This document shows, in pieces, positions 1 to 6,116 of a DNA stretch of 8,687 nucleotides. The stretch comes from JBKPHS01 sp046729975. GTDB taxonomy: Bacteria > Actinomycetota > Thermoleophilia > Solirubrobacterales > Thermoleophilaceae. A model generated the notes under the pieces. The model made no database searches, was not told where the DNA came from, and was given only the letters and a program-made list of their open reading frames with translations. The translations under genes and the position numbers were made by a program. Position 1 is the stretch's first letter, and every line of letters starts with the position of its first letter. The DNA lies in NCBI GenBank assembly GCA_046729975.1, contig JBKPHS010000096.1, positions 1-8,687 of the forward strand, read 5' to 3'.

Positions 1-348
1 GAGGTGATCGACCGCGTCGAGGGCGGGGGCGGCGACGCCAGGGCGAGGCTGCGGCGGCTGTTCGCGCTCGGCTCCTCCCGCGACGAGCTGCTGAGGATCG
101 ACCTCGCGGTCCGCGACTGGTCCCGGCGCGAGCAGACGGTCGCCGAGCGCCTCCGACGCGTGGACAACCGGCGAATGGATTACATGCGTTCGCTGTTCGG
201 TGCCTTCTGCCCCGACGAGGACGACGTCGAGGTGCGCTGCACGATCGCCTTCTCGCTGTGGATCGGCAACCACTTCATCGCCGCCGATCACGGTGCGCGC
301 AGCAGCGCGGACGTGCTGGCGCTGGCACTGAGGCGGCTCGAGGCCTAG
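1..348 (+). CDS. TetR/AcrR-family transcriptional regulator, C-terminal part (5'-truncated)
   Basis: The reading frame is open from base 1 and ends at TAG (346-348), giving 115 visible residues. The N-terminal helix-turn-helix lies outside the window. What remains is all-helical and matches the ligand-binding/dimerisation half of TetR regulators: an arginine-rich helix around DWSRRE, then RVDNRRMDYMRSLF, a hydrophobic stretch IAFSLWIGNHFIAADHG, and a closing helix ending ALRRLEA. An in-frame GTG at base 4 is very unlikely to be the true start because it would leave out the DNA-binding domain. The stop overlaps the stop of the convergent acetyltransferase gene by 4 bp, so there is no room for an ordinary terminator hairpin between them. 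The ligand and target genes cannot be read from this part. The family call rests on the C-terminal pattern alone. Confidence 0.75.
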   Translation, partial: EVIDRVEGGGGDARARLRRLFALGSSRDELLRIDLAVRDWSRREQTVAERLRRVDNRRMDYMRSLFGAFCPDEDDVEVRCTIAFSLWIGNHFIAADHGARSSADVLALALRRLEA

Positions 349-851
349 TGCGTTCGCTCGTCGAGCGGCGGATTGGCAAGCACCACCGAGGTCTCGATCT
401 GGCGGTCGGGGATGGACCAGTAGGTCTTCAGCAGCGCCGTCTTGCACTCCGGTGAGACCAGCTCGAACCCGTGATGGCGGTAGAAGCGGATCGCCCACTC
501 GGCGGCGGCCCAGGTGCCGACGAGCATTCGGCGGGTCGTCGAACGCGAGAGATGCTCGAGCAGGGCGGCGCCCACCCCGCGCCGCTGGCTGCCGGGTGAG
601 ACATACGCGTGGCGGATCAGATCGACGTCGCGCACCGGCTGGACGCCCATGATGCCGAGCAGCGCGCCGCCGGCCTCATAGCCCCAGAACACGACCCCGG
701 CGGCGATCTCGCTGTCGAGTTCGTGCGACGGCATGTACGGCTCGCGCCAGCGATCGGCCGGGATCACGCCGCGGTATGCCTCGGCCGCAGAATTGACGAT
801 CTCGAGGATCGCGGTGCGCTCGTCATCGCGGCAGGGGCGGATGCGCGTCAT
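345..851 (-). CDS. GNAT-family N-acetyltransferase
   Basis: This 168-residue protein has the usual size of a single-domain GNAT enzyme, which moves an acetyl group from acetyl-CoA to an amine. The acetyl-CoA-binding motif A is clear: strand beta4 (HAYVSPG, about 81-87) followed by the pyrophosphate loop QRRGVG at 89-94 and a helix. Motif B follows as AIRFYRHHGFELV (about 120-132), where the tyrosine and HHGF are typical. An N-terminal helix pair (residues 9-28) would form the acceptor side. The start is ATG at 849-851. No Shine-Dalgarno sequence is visible, and only 19 bp separate it from the antiporter gene upstream, so it is probably the last gene of that operon and may be translationally coupled. 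The acceptor is unknown; the family covers small molecules, antibiotics and protein N-termini. Confidence 0.9.
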   Translation of the reverse strand: MTRIRPCRDDERTAILEIVNSAAEAYRGVIPADRWREPYMPSHELDSEIAAGVVFWGYEAGGALLGIMGVQPVRDVDLIRHAYVSPGSQRRGVGAALLEHLSRSTTRRMLVGTWAAAEWAIRFYRHHGFELVSPECKTALLKTYWSIPDRQIETSVVLANPPLDERTH

Positions 852-870
852 GACGGTCGGTGTACGCCGT

Positions 871-2790
871 TCAGTCGGCGCCCGCCTGCCCGAGCTCCGC
901 AGTCGGTCCGCGAATGGTCGCCCGCGCGCCCGCCGCCCGGACGGCCGCCGACAGCGTGTCGATGTCGTAGGCGCCGTAGTGGCGGCGGCCGTTGATGAAG
1001 AAGGTCGGCGTGCCGGAGACGCCGCTGAGGTCCGCGCTGTCGATGTCCTCGGCGACCCGGGCGGCGCCGGTGTGCGTGCGCATGTCCTCCCGGAAGCGGC
1101 CGACGTCGAGTCCGAGCCGCTCCGCGTAGCCCATCAGGTCGCGGCCCTGGAGCGCGTCCTGATTGTCGAGGAGGAGGTCGTGCATCGGCCAGAACGCGCC
1201 CTGTGCGGCGGCGGCCTCGGCCGCCTCGGCGGCGAACTGTGCATTGGGATGGACGTCGCTCAGAGGTAGATGCCGCCACACGTACGCGACGTCGCCGAAG
1301 TCCCGCCGCAGCTCACGGACGACGGGCTCCGCCTGTCCGCAGTACGGGCACTCGAAGTCGCCGTACTCGACGAGCGTGACCGGTGCGTCGGCCGGGCCGC
1401 GGATGTGGTCTCGCTCCGGATCTACGTCGACGTATAGGTCGACGAGCGGCTCGGCGGTCCCGAGCAGGGCGAGGTACTTGAGGCGCTTCGGGAGCAGCGC
1501 GGTGGCCCGGAACAGCAGCCACGTGACGAGCGACGCGGCGAGGGCCGCGCTCAGGATGCCGACCTTCGCCTCCTCGAGCTGCGTCCCGTCGAACGCGAGC
1601 GCTGCGATCAGCAGCGCGACGGTGAAGCCCACACCCGCGATCGTGCCGCCACCCGCGACCGCCGCCCAGCCAACCGGTGGTCGCACCCGCCCGCCGCTCA
1701 GTCGCGTGGACAGCCACGACGCGCCCAGGATGCCCACCGGCTTGCCGACCACGTAGCCGACGAGGATCCCGAGCGTGATCGATGAGGAGAAGGCTCGCTC
1801 CAGGAATGCGCCGTCGATCTCTATCCCTGCGTTGGCGAGCGCGAAAAGCGGAACGATCACGTAGCTCGTCCACGGATGGAAGAGCTGCTGCAGCCTGTCG
1901 TTCGGCGAAATCGCCGCCCTGAGTCCCGCGCCCGCGGACTGTGCCAGCTCGGGCGTCGGCTGCTCGCGGAACTCGCGAAACTGCTCCGCCGCGCGCTCGA
2001 GGTCCGGGCGCGTCGCCGTGTATGCATACGTCAGCAGGCCCATCGCGAGGCCGACGACGATGGGCTCGACGCCCGACTCGAGCAGCGCCACCCAGACAGC
2101 CGCCCCCAGAGTCGCGTACACGGCGCCGTACCGAACACGGGCCGCCCGCACCACGAGAATGGCGCCGAAGAGGCCGGCGGCGACCAGCAGCGCGGAGACC
2201 GTGACGTGCTCGGTGTATACGGTCGCGATCACGACGAGCGCGAGCACGTCGTCGACCACCGCAATGGTGAGCAGGTAGGCCCGCAGACGCTGCGGAAACC
2301 GCGGTCCGACCAGCGCGAGCAGGCCAAGTGCGAACGCCGTGTCGGTGGACATCGCGATGCCCCAGCCATGCGCGGACGACTTGCTGGCGTTGAAGGCGAG
2401 ATAGATGAGGACCGCCGCCGCCATTCCGCTGATTCCCGCGACGATCGGCAGCGCGAATTGGCGCCGCTCGCGCAGCTCGCCCAGGTCGAACTCCCGGCGC
2501 GCCTCGAGCCCGACGACGAAGAAGAAGAACGTCATCAGGCCGCTGTTCACCCATTCGCGGAGAGTCAGCTCGACGCCGGAGCCGTCGAGATCGATCGAGA
2601 GGGTCGCGTCCCAGACGGAGTTGTAGGACGACGTGTCGATGTTCACCCACGCGAGCGCGGCAATCGTGGCGGCGAGCAGGATGGCCGCGCTGCCGGTCTC
2701 GGTCCGCAGGAACTCCCGGAGCGGGGTCTCGAGGCTCCGCGCCCAGGCGGTGCGTCCCGTGAACGGGACCGGGGGCTGCGATGTGGTCAC
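871..2790 (-). CDS. nhaA: Na+/H+ antiporter NhaA fused to a DsbA-like thioredoxin domain
   Basis: The product has 639 residues, about 250 more than E. coli NhaA. Residues 1-435 are the antiporter. They contain a series of hydrophobic helices, the GLEARREFDLGELR loop (94-107), STDTAFALG (148-156, D150 matching E. coli D133), the ion-binding pair D180-D181 in IAVVDDVLAL (matching D163-D164) and K350 in GKPVGI (matching K300). All the key residues are therefore present. After a linker (about 440-465) comes a DsbA/thioredoxin_4 domain (about 466-620) with the redox motif CPYC at 481-484 and cis-proline P595 in GTPTFF. In E. coli NhaA both termini are cytoplasmic, so the thiol domain would face the cytoplasm if that topology holds. 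The start is GTG at 2788-2790; no ribosome-binding site is visible. It lies 57 bp behind the thioredoxin-TPR gene and 19 bp ahead of the acetyltransferase gene. NhaA fusions to this domain are known from Actinobacteria, but their role is unclear to me. Confidence 0.95.
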   Translation of the reverse strand: MTTSQPPVPFTGRTAWARSLETPLREFLRTETGSAAILLAATIAALAWVNIDTSSYNSVWDATLSIDLDGSGVELTLREWVNSGLMTFFFFVVGLEARREFDLGELRERRQFALPIVAGISGMAAAVLIYLAFNASKSSAHGWGIAMSTDTAFALGLLALVGPRFPQRLRAYLLTIAVVDDVLALVVIATVYTEHVTVSALLVAAGLFGAILVVRAARVRYGAVYATLGAAVWVALLESGVEPIVVGLAMGLLTYAYTATRPDLERAAEQFREFREQPTPELAQSAGAGLRAAISPNDRLQQLFHPWTSYVIVPLFALANAGIEIDGAFLERAFSSSITLGILVGYVVGKPVGILGASWLSTRLSGGRVRPPVGWAAVAGGGTIAGVGFTVALLIAALAFDGTQLEEAKVGILSAALAASLVTWLLFRATALLPKRLKYLALLGTAEPLVDLYVDVDPERDHIRGPADAPVTLVEYGDFECPYCGQAEPVVRELRRDFGDVAYVWRHLPLSDVHPNAQFAAEAAEAAAAQGAFWPMHDLLLDNQDALQGRDLMGYAERLGLDVGRFREDMRTHTGAARVAEDIDSADLSGVSGTPTFFINGRRHYGAYDIDTLSAAVRAAGARATIRGPTAELGQAGAD

Positions 2791-2847
2791 GCCCGGGATC
2801 GTGGCAGCCGTCGGTCGGCGCCGCGCTCAGCGCGCGCGGAGCTCTCG

Positions 2848-3591
2848 CTAGTAGAGGGCGGCCGACAGCCGCCTGCGGTGCTCGCGCGCGAGCTCGTGCT
2901 CCGGCCCGAGCTCGGTGAAGATCGCGATCATCACACGGCGGATCAGGTCACGCTCGTCGCCGTCCGCGGCCGCGAGCGCATCCTGCAGCTCCTCGAGAGC
3001 ACGCGCGTAGTCGCCGTCGTCCCAGGCCTCGAACGCGGCCACCGGACCGCCGCCGTCACGGGCAAGCTGCGCTCGGGCCGCGAGCCCGGCGGCCAGGAAG
3101 TCCTTGTCCTGGAGCGGCTCGACGAGCCTGAGGGCCTCGTCCACCTCGCCCCGGCTCAGCAGGATCTTTGCGAGCCGGCTGGCCGCGCCCGCATGACCCG
3201 GATCGACCTCGAGGGCGCGGCGTAGCGACTCCTCGTCGTCGGATCGCGCGAGCTCGTCGGCCTCCGACGGCACCAGCGAGTCGAAGAAGCGCTCGACCTG
3301 CGGGGGCGGGATCGCGCCCGTGAACTCGTCGACGACGCGGCCGTCCCGGAACGCCTTGACGGCCGGGATCCCGCGAATCCCGAAGCTCTGCGCCAGCATC
3401 TGGTTCTGGTCGACGTCGACCTTGGCCAGGTCCACGTTTCCCTCCCGCTCGGCCGCCGCCTTCTCGAGGGCCGGTGACAGCGCTCGGCATGGACCGCACC
3501 ACTCGGCCCAGAAGTCGACCACCACGGGAACCTCCCGCGAGCGCTCGACCACCCGCTGCTCGAAATCGGCCTCGCCGACGTCAAAGATCAC
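2848..3591 (-). CDS. cnoX: Thioredoxin-TPR protein of the YbbN/CnoX (chaperedoxin) type
   Basis: The 247-residue product has a thioredoxin fold at about 1-107 with the complete active site WCGPC (31-35) inside FWAEWCGPCRALSP and cis-proline P76 in GIRGIP. The rest is helical. It contains TPR-like repeats (SLRRALEVDPGHAGAASRLA, then EVDEALRLVEPL) and a tail helix pair ending LAREHRRRLSAALY, as in YbbN. There is no signal peptide, so it is cytoplasmic. E. coli CnoX protects unfolding proteins during oxidative stress and passes them to chaperones; its own motif is SXXC. This protein keeps both cysteines and could also act as a redox-active thioredoxin. The start is GTG at 3589-3591, which places MIFDVGEADFEQ at the N-terminus as usual for the family. 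No Shine-Dalgarno sequence is visible. The gene begins just downstream of the palindromic element at 3602-3764 and probably heads the operon with nhaA and the acetyltransferase gene. The symbol is by architecture only. Confidence 0.9.
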   Translation of the reverse strand: MIFDVGEADFEQRVVERSREVPVVVDFWAEWCGPCRALSPALEKAAAEREGNVDLAKVDVDQNQMLAQSFGIRGIPAVKAFRDGRVVDEFTGAIPPPQVERFFDSLVPSEADELARSDDEESLRRALEVDPGHAGAASRLAKILLSRGEVDEALRLVEPLQDKDFLAAGLAARAQLARDGGGPVAAFEAWDDGDYARALEELQDALAAADGDERDLIRRVMIAIFTELGPEHELAREHRRRLSAALY

Positions 3592-3601
3592 GCCAACGAG
3601 G

Positions 3602-3764
3602 TTAGCCAGGATCCGGCGAGACCGGCGAGCGTTTCCGCGCGGGAGGCCGAGCCGGCCGCCGACGGGGAACGGAGCGAGGGTGAAACCCTCGCGAGTGAGC
3701 CGGCGGTGGCTGGCGACGGCATTCCGGCGAGGAAACGCCGTCGGGATCGGTGGATCCTGGCTTA
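3602..3764. repeat. Large imperfect palindrome with perfect terminal inverted repeats (MITE/REP-like element or structured RNA)
   Basis: This fills most of the 193-bp gap between the cyclophilin and thioredoxin genes. The ends are a perfect inverted repeat: AGCCAGGATCC (3604-3614) and GGATCCTGGCT (3752-3762). A TTA (or TTAG) stands directly outside or at the edge on both sides (3602-3605 and 3762-3765), like a short target-site duplication. Inside, pairing continues: CCGGCG (3622-3627) with CGTCGG (3739-3744, one G-T pair) and GCGTTTCC (3629-3636) with GGAAACGC (3731-3738). A third arm can pair about 3645-3660 with 3701-3713. The centre is a perfect 8-bp hairpin with a GAA triloop, GCGAGGGT (3674-3681) and ACCCTCGC (3685-3692). 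Almost the whole sequence can therefore fold into one long rod. It has no T-run and does not look like an intrinsic terminator, and I cannot match it to a named riboswitch or ncRNA. The pairing is seen directly; the identity is inference. Confidence 0.75.
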
Positions 3765-3784
3765 GTAGGCGGCGTCCGCGGGCT

Positions 3785-4495
3785 TCAGCTCACCTGGGCC
3801 GTCATCTTCTCGATGACGACAGCCTGGGTGGGCATCTCGTTCGCGTCGCCCAGAGCGCCGATGCGCTCGACGACATCGAGTCCCTTCGTGACCTTGCCGA
3901 GCACCGCGTACTCGGGTGGCAGACCGGCGTCGTCGCCGGTGACGACGAAGAACTGGCTCCCGGCCGTTCCCGGCGCCTCGTCTCCCGCCTTGGCCATCGC
4001 CACGACGCCCTTCGTGTAGCGGGCGTCCGAGGGTGGCTCGTCGACCGTCTTGTAGCCGGGACCGCCCGTGCCGGTGCCCGTCGGATCGCCGCCCTGGATC
4101 ACGAACCCCGGGACGATGCGATGGAAGTACGTGTCGTCGAAGAACCCCTTCTCCGCGAGGGCGACGATCGAAGCGCCGCTCGTGGGCGCGGCCTTCTGGT
4201 CGATCTCGAAGCTGAAGGCGCCGCAGTTCGTGGCGACCGTGACGACGTACCTCTTGGAGCTGTCCAGCTTGCTTCGCGGCCGCTTCTGACCGCCGTCGGG
4301 CTTGGGCTCCGGCTGTTTCGCTTCCTTGCACGCCCCCCTGTCCGCCTGCGTCTCGGTAGTCGTCGTATCGGAGCGCTGCGCCGAGCCGCCCTGGTCGCCG
4401 TCGTCGTCGCCGCAGGCGGGAAGGAACAGCGCGGTGAGGGCAAGGAGGACCGGAAGGGCGCTTCGCAAGGCGCGGAAGCGTAGCGGGTGCTGCAC
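3785..4495 (-). CDS. Cyclophilin-type peptidyl-prolyl cis-trans isomerase, predicted lipoprotein
   Basis: The 236-residue product starts with a lipoprotein signal: basic residues in MQHPLRFRALR, a hydrophobic core, and lipobox LPAC with the modified cysteine at 28. A low-complexity linker follows (about 29-80: acidic GDDDGD, a TTTT run, then PEPKPDGG and a basic patch). It should tether the enzyme outside the membrane. The cyclophilin domain covers about 82-232. It carries the catalytic arginine in FHRIVPGF (R126), then GGDPTGTGTGGPGY (135-148), GSQFFV (179-184) and YAVLGKV (196-202). It probably speeds proline isomerisation during folding of exported proteins. Two extra cysteines (C56 and C91) could form a disulfide. 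The start is GTG at 4493-4495; an ATG overlapping it at 4497 is in a different frame. No ribosome-binding site is seen. It diverges from the HAD gene with only 13 bp between the start codons. Confidence 0.93.
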   Translation of the reverse strand: MQHPLRFRALRSALPVLLALTALFLPACGDDDGDQGGSAQRSDTTTTETQADRGACKEAKQPEPKPDGGQKRPRSKLDSSKRYVVTVATNCGAFSFEIDQKAAPTSGASIVALAEKGFFDDTYFHRIVPGFVIQGGDPTGTGTGGPGYKTVDEPPSDARYTKGVVAMAKAGDEAPGTAGSQFFVVTGDDAGLPPEYAVLGKVTKGLDVVERIGALGDANEMPTQAVVIEKMTAQVS

Positions 4496-4496
4496 A

Positions 4497-4502
4497 TACG
4501 AT
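4497..4502 (+). promoter_or_regulatory. Candidate -10 element for a leaderless HAD-gene transcript
   Basis: TACGAT fits the actinobacterial -10 pattern TAnnnT. Its last T lies exactly 7 bases before the A of the HAD start codon (4509), the spacing expected when transcription begins at the ATG itself. There is no Shine-Dalgarno sequence in front of that ATG, which fits a leaderless message. No convincing -35 element is visible. A six-base match of this kind can occur by chance, so this is a suggestion from position only. Confidence 0.35.
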
Positions 4503-4508
4503 TGCCAG

Positions 4509-5312
4509 ATGGCCCTCTCCCGGCTCGTCCAGCGCTACGACCAGCTGATCCTGGACCTTGACGGCTGCGTCTGGATCGGGCCGGAGCCCGTCCCGGGCTC
4601 GGTCGATGCCGTGGCCGCGCTGCGCGAGGCGGACAAGCGGCTCGCCTTCGTGACGAACGACCCGCGATCGAGCGGCGAGGACTACGTTCGAAGGCTCTGG
4701 GGCATGGGCATCCAGGCGTCGCTCGCGGACGTCGTGACGGTCGGCGGCGCGATGCAGCACGTGCTCGCCGAGACGCGCCGCGGCAAGACTGCCTTCGTGA
4801 TCGGCACCGAGGTGATGCGCCACCACGTCGCGGACGCCGGGCTGAAGGTCATGAACGGGACCGACCTGGCGTCGCGGGCGGACCTGGTCGTGGTGGCAGG
4901 CACCGACGACTTCGACTTCGCGCAGCTGCGCGATGCCGTGCTGGCGCTGCGGCGCGGCGCGGACTTCATCGCCGCAGGCAGAGACCCTACGTATCCGATG
5001 CCGGAGGGCCCCTGGCCCGGCACCGGCGCGATCCTCGCTGCCGTCGAGTACGGCTCCGGTCGCACGGCGGCAATAGTGGGAAAGCCGGAGCCGCAGCTCT
5101 TCCAGACGGCCCTCGAGCGGCTCGGGGAGGGCCGCACGCTGGTCGTCGGGGACCGTCTCGACGCCGACATCGCCGCCGCCGACCGACTGGGGCTCGACGC
5201 CGCGCTCGTCCTGACCGGCGCGACGTCCGCCGAGGAGGCACGCGAGCAGGACGCGGAAAGCCCGCGCCCGATCGCGGTCGCCGAGAGCCTGTACACGCTC
5301 GTTACCGCGTGA
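4509..5312 (+). CDS. HAD-superfamily hydrolase, subfamily IIA (NagD-like phosphatase)
   Basis: The 267-residue protein has the usual length for this family. Motif I is LILDLDGCVWIG with nucleophile D16 and general acid D18. Motif II is FVTND shortly after. Motif III lysine is in IVGKPEPQLF, and motif IV is VVGDRLDADIAAA. The segment between motifs II and III (about residues 70-180) is the C2-type cap that sets the substrate. Such enzymes remove phosphate from small metabolites such as nucleotides, sugar phosphates or glycolate-type phosphates; the sequence does not say which. The frame stays open upstream to about 4302, but the ATG at 4509 is preferred: it places motif I at the usual distance from the N-terminus and avoids running through the divergent cyclophilin gene. 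Its TGA overlaps the ATG of the next gene, so the two are probably co-transcribed and translationally coupled. Confidence 0.93.
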   Translation: MALSRLVQRYDQLILDLDGCVWIGPEPVPGSVDAVAALREADKRLAFVTNDPRSSGEDYVRRLWGMGIQASLADVVTVGGAMQHVLAETRRGKTAFVIGTEVMRHHVADAGLKVMNGTDLASRADLVVVAGTDDFDFAQLRDAVLALRRGADFIAAGRDPTYPMPEGPWPGTGAILAAVEYGSGRTAAIVGKPEPQLFQTALERLGEGRTLVVGDRLDADIAAADRLGLDAALVLTGATSAEEAREQDAESPRPIAVAESLYTLVTA

Positions 5313-5596
5313 TGGCGCGGAAGACGCACCACAAGCATTCCTCCGGCAAGGGCTACCGCAGGCTGCTCGACTCCCTGGCCGAGCTCGACGGAGTGCATCG
5401 CGTCGCCACTGGCAAGGTGAAGCCGCGAATGGGCTCCGGAAGGCCCGTCGCGCCGATCTCCAAGGTGCGCAAGACCCAGTCGGGCCTGTCGATCACGATC
5501 AACACCGAGGGCGCGATCGTGGACGCCTACGTCATCACGGACCGGCCCGACGACGTGGCAGCCGCCATACGGGAGCGCGGCTGGACCGCCTCGTAG
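5312..5596 (+). CDS. Small DUF2103-like protein (putative metal-binding)
   Basis: This is a 94-residue basic protein. It opens with a histidine cluster, RKTHHKHSSGKG, then a helix (RRLLDSLAELDG), a strand around VHRVATGKVKPR, a glycine/proline-rich turn, and strands around SGLSITINTEGAIVDAYVIT. The order of a KHS-type His motif, LL--L helix, a G-rich basic stretch and a final strand resembles DUF2103/COG4031 proteins, annotated as predicted metal-binding proteins of unknown role. The match is from memory of the pattern and is tentative. I chose ATG at 5312, which overlaps the HAD stop as TGATG; a GTG three bases earlier is also possible. No ribosome-binding site is visible, so coupling to the HAD gene is likely. 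The last 70 bp overlap the 3' end of the convergent gene. Confidence 0.8.
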   Translation: MARKTHHKHSSGKGYRRLLDSLAELDGVHRVATGKVKPRMGSGRPVAPISKVRKTQSGLSITINTEGAIVDAYVITDRPDDVAAAIRERGWTAS

Positions 5597-6057
5597 TCGA
5601 CTCCGAGCAGCCGCGCCGAGTCCTCGCTGACCGTCAGGCCTGCCTCAGCGGCCAGGCGCAGGCCTTCGGTGGGATCCACGTCACGCCACTCGTGCAGGTG
5701 TGCCGCGCAGAGCGCGGCCACGAAGTCAGTGTGGCGGTTGCCGTGCACAGCCACGGCTCCGCGGTCGCGCATCTCGCCCCGTAGCAGCGGCAGCAGCTCC
5801 TCGAGCGCATCGGCTCCCTCGCCGCAGGAGGCGACGGGCACGTGGTGCCAGGCGAGTCCCGCGCGCTCGTAGTCGGCGAGGTTGTGGCGGGTCGTCATCG
5901 TCGAGACGACGAGCCGGACGCCGTTCGCCTTCAGGTAGGCGATCTCGCGCTCGCGCCGCTCGGGCCGGTGGCTGCGCCCGCCCCCTCCCGGCCGCTCCAG
6001 CCCGCACAGCTTGCGGGGCCTCGCCCACCAGATTCGCCTCGGTCGCACGTCACCCAC
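5527..6057 (-). CDS. Dual-specificity-phosphatase-like protein lacking the catalytic cysteine
   Basis: The 176-residue product reads like a compact tyrosine/dual-specificity phosphatase fold. It starts with RIWWARPRKLCGLERPGG, followed by a helix and the strand GVRLVVSTMTT (46-56). Then come YERAGLAWHHVPV (63-75), a helix (ALEELLPLL), and AVAVHGNRHTDFVAALCAAHL (101-121). The last segment sits where active phosphatases carry HCxxGxxRT. Here it reads HGNRHT: the nucleophilic cysteine is missing and the loop is shorter, so ordinary Cys-phosphatase activity is not expected. It may be a phospho-ligand-binding pseudoenzyme or a separate family. The start is GTG at 6055-6057, supported by AGGGAGG five bases upstream. 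Residues after about 155 come from the overlap with the DUF2103-like gene and may be a non-conserved tail. The fold assignment is tentative; the frame itself is well supported. Confidence 0.75.
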   Translation of the reverse strand: MGDVRPRRIWWARPRKLCGLERPGGGGRSHRPERREREIAYLKANGVRLVVSTMTTRHNLADYERAGLAWHHVPVASCGEGADALEELLPLLRGEMRDRGAVAVHGNRHTDFVAALCAAHLHEWRDVDPTEGLRLAAEAGLTVSEDSARLLGVDYEAVQPRSRMAAATSSGRSVMT

Positions 6058-6062
6058 TGCTG

Positions 6063-6069
6063 CCTCCCT
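6063..6069 (-). promoter_or_regulatory. Shine-Dalgarno site of the phosphatase-like gene
   Basis: On the minus strand this reads AGGGAGG, five bases before the GTG at 6057. It is the only strong ribosome-binding site I see in the window, and it fixes that GTG as the start rather than the in-frame GTG three codons further in (MGDV). Confidence 0.7.
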
Positions 6070-6116
6070 ATGGTCGCTTTAAGCTTCCAAGCCATGTGCG
6101 ACGCGATCTCCCCCCC

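Noticed and set aside
2821..2835. Short GC hairpin (CGCGC-TCA-GCGCG) between the thioredoxin and nhaA genes
   Set aside because: A 5-bp alternating GC stem is expected by chance at this base composition and has no T-run.
1876..3225. 449-codon open frame on the + strand opposite nhaA and the thioredoxin gene
   Set aside because: It is the antisense shadow of two well-recognised genes in high-GC DNA. It is dominated by Arg, Glu and Ala, shows no domain, and crosses the boundary between both genes.
3674..3692. Perfect 8-bp hairpin as an intrinsic terminator of the cyclophilin gene
   Set aside because: There is no T-run on either strand and the hairpin is nested within a larger palindrome, so it is better described as part of that element.
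4302..4508. Upstream extension of the HAD frame
   Set aside because: It would run through the signal peptide and linker region of the divergent cyclophilin gene; the ATG at 4509 gives the normal family N-terminus.
3762..4826. 354-codon minus-strand frame covering the cyclophilin gene and the start of the HAD gene
   Set aside because: It is out of frame with the cyclophilin domain and runs antisense through the HAD motifs; there is no recognisable protein.
6080..6085. TAAGCT as a -10 element for the amidotransferase gene
   Set aside because: It fits TAnnnT but has no -35 partner and no positional anchor to the start codon; the support is too weak to annotate.
5700..6116. Upstream extension of the class II amidotransferase frame
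   Set aside because: Translating it would bury the catalytic cysteine, which must be the N-terminal residue after Met removal, and the extension is antisense to the phosphatase-like gene.
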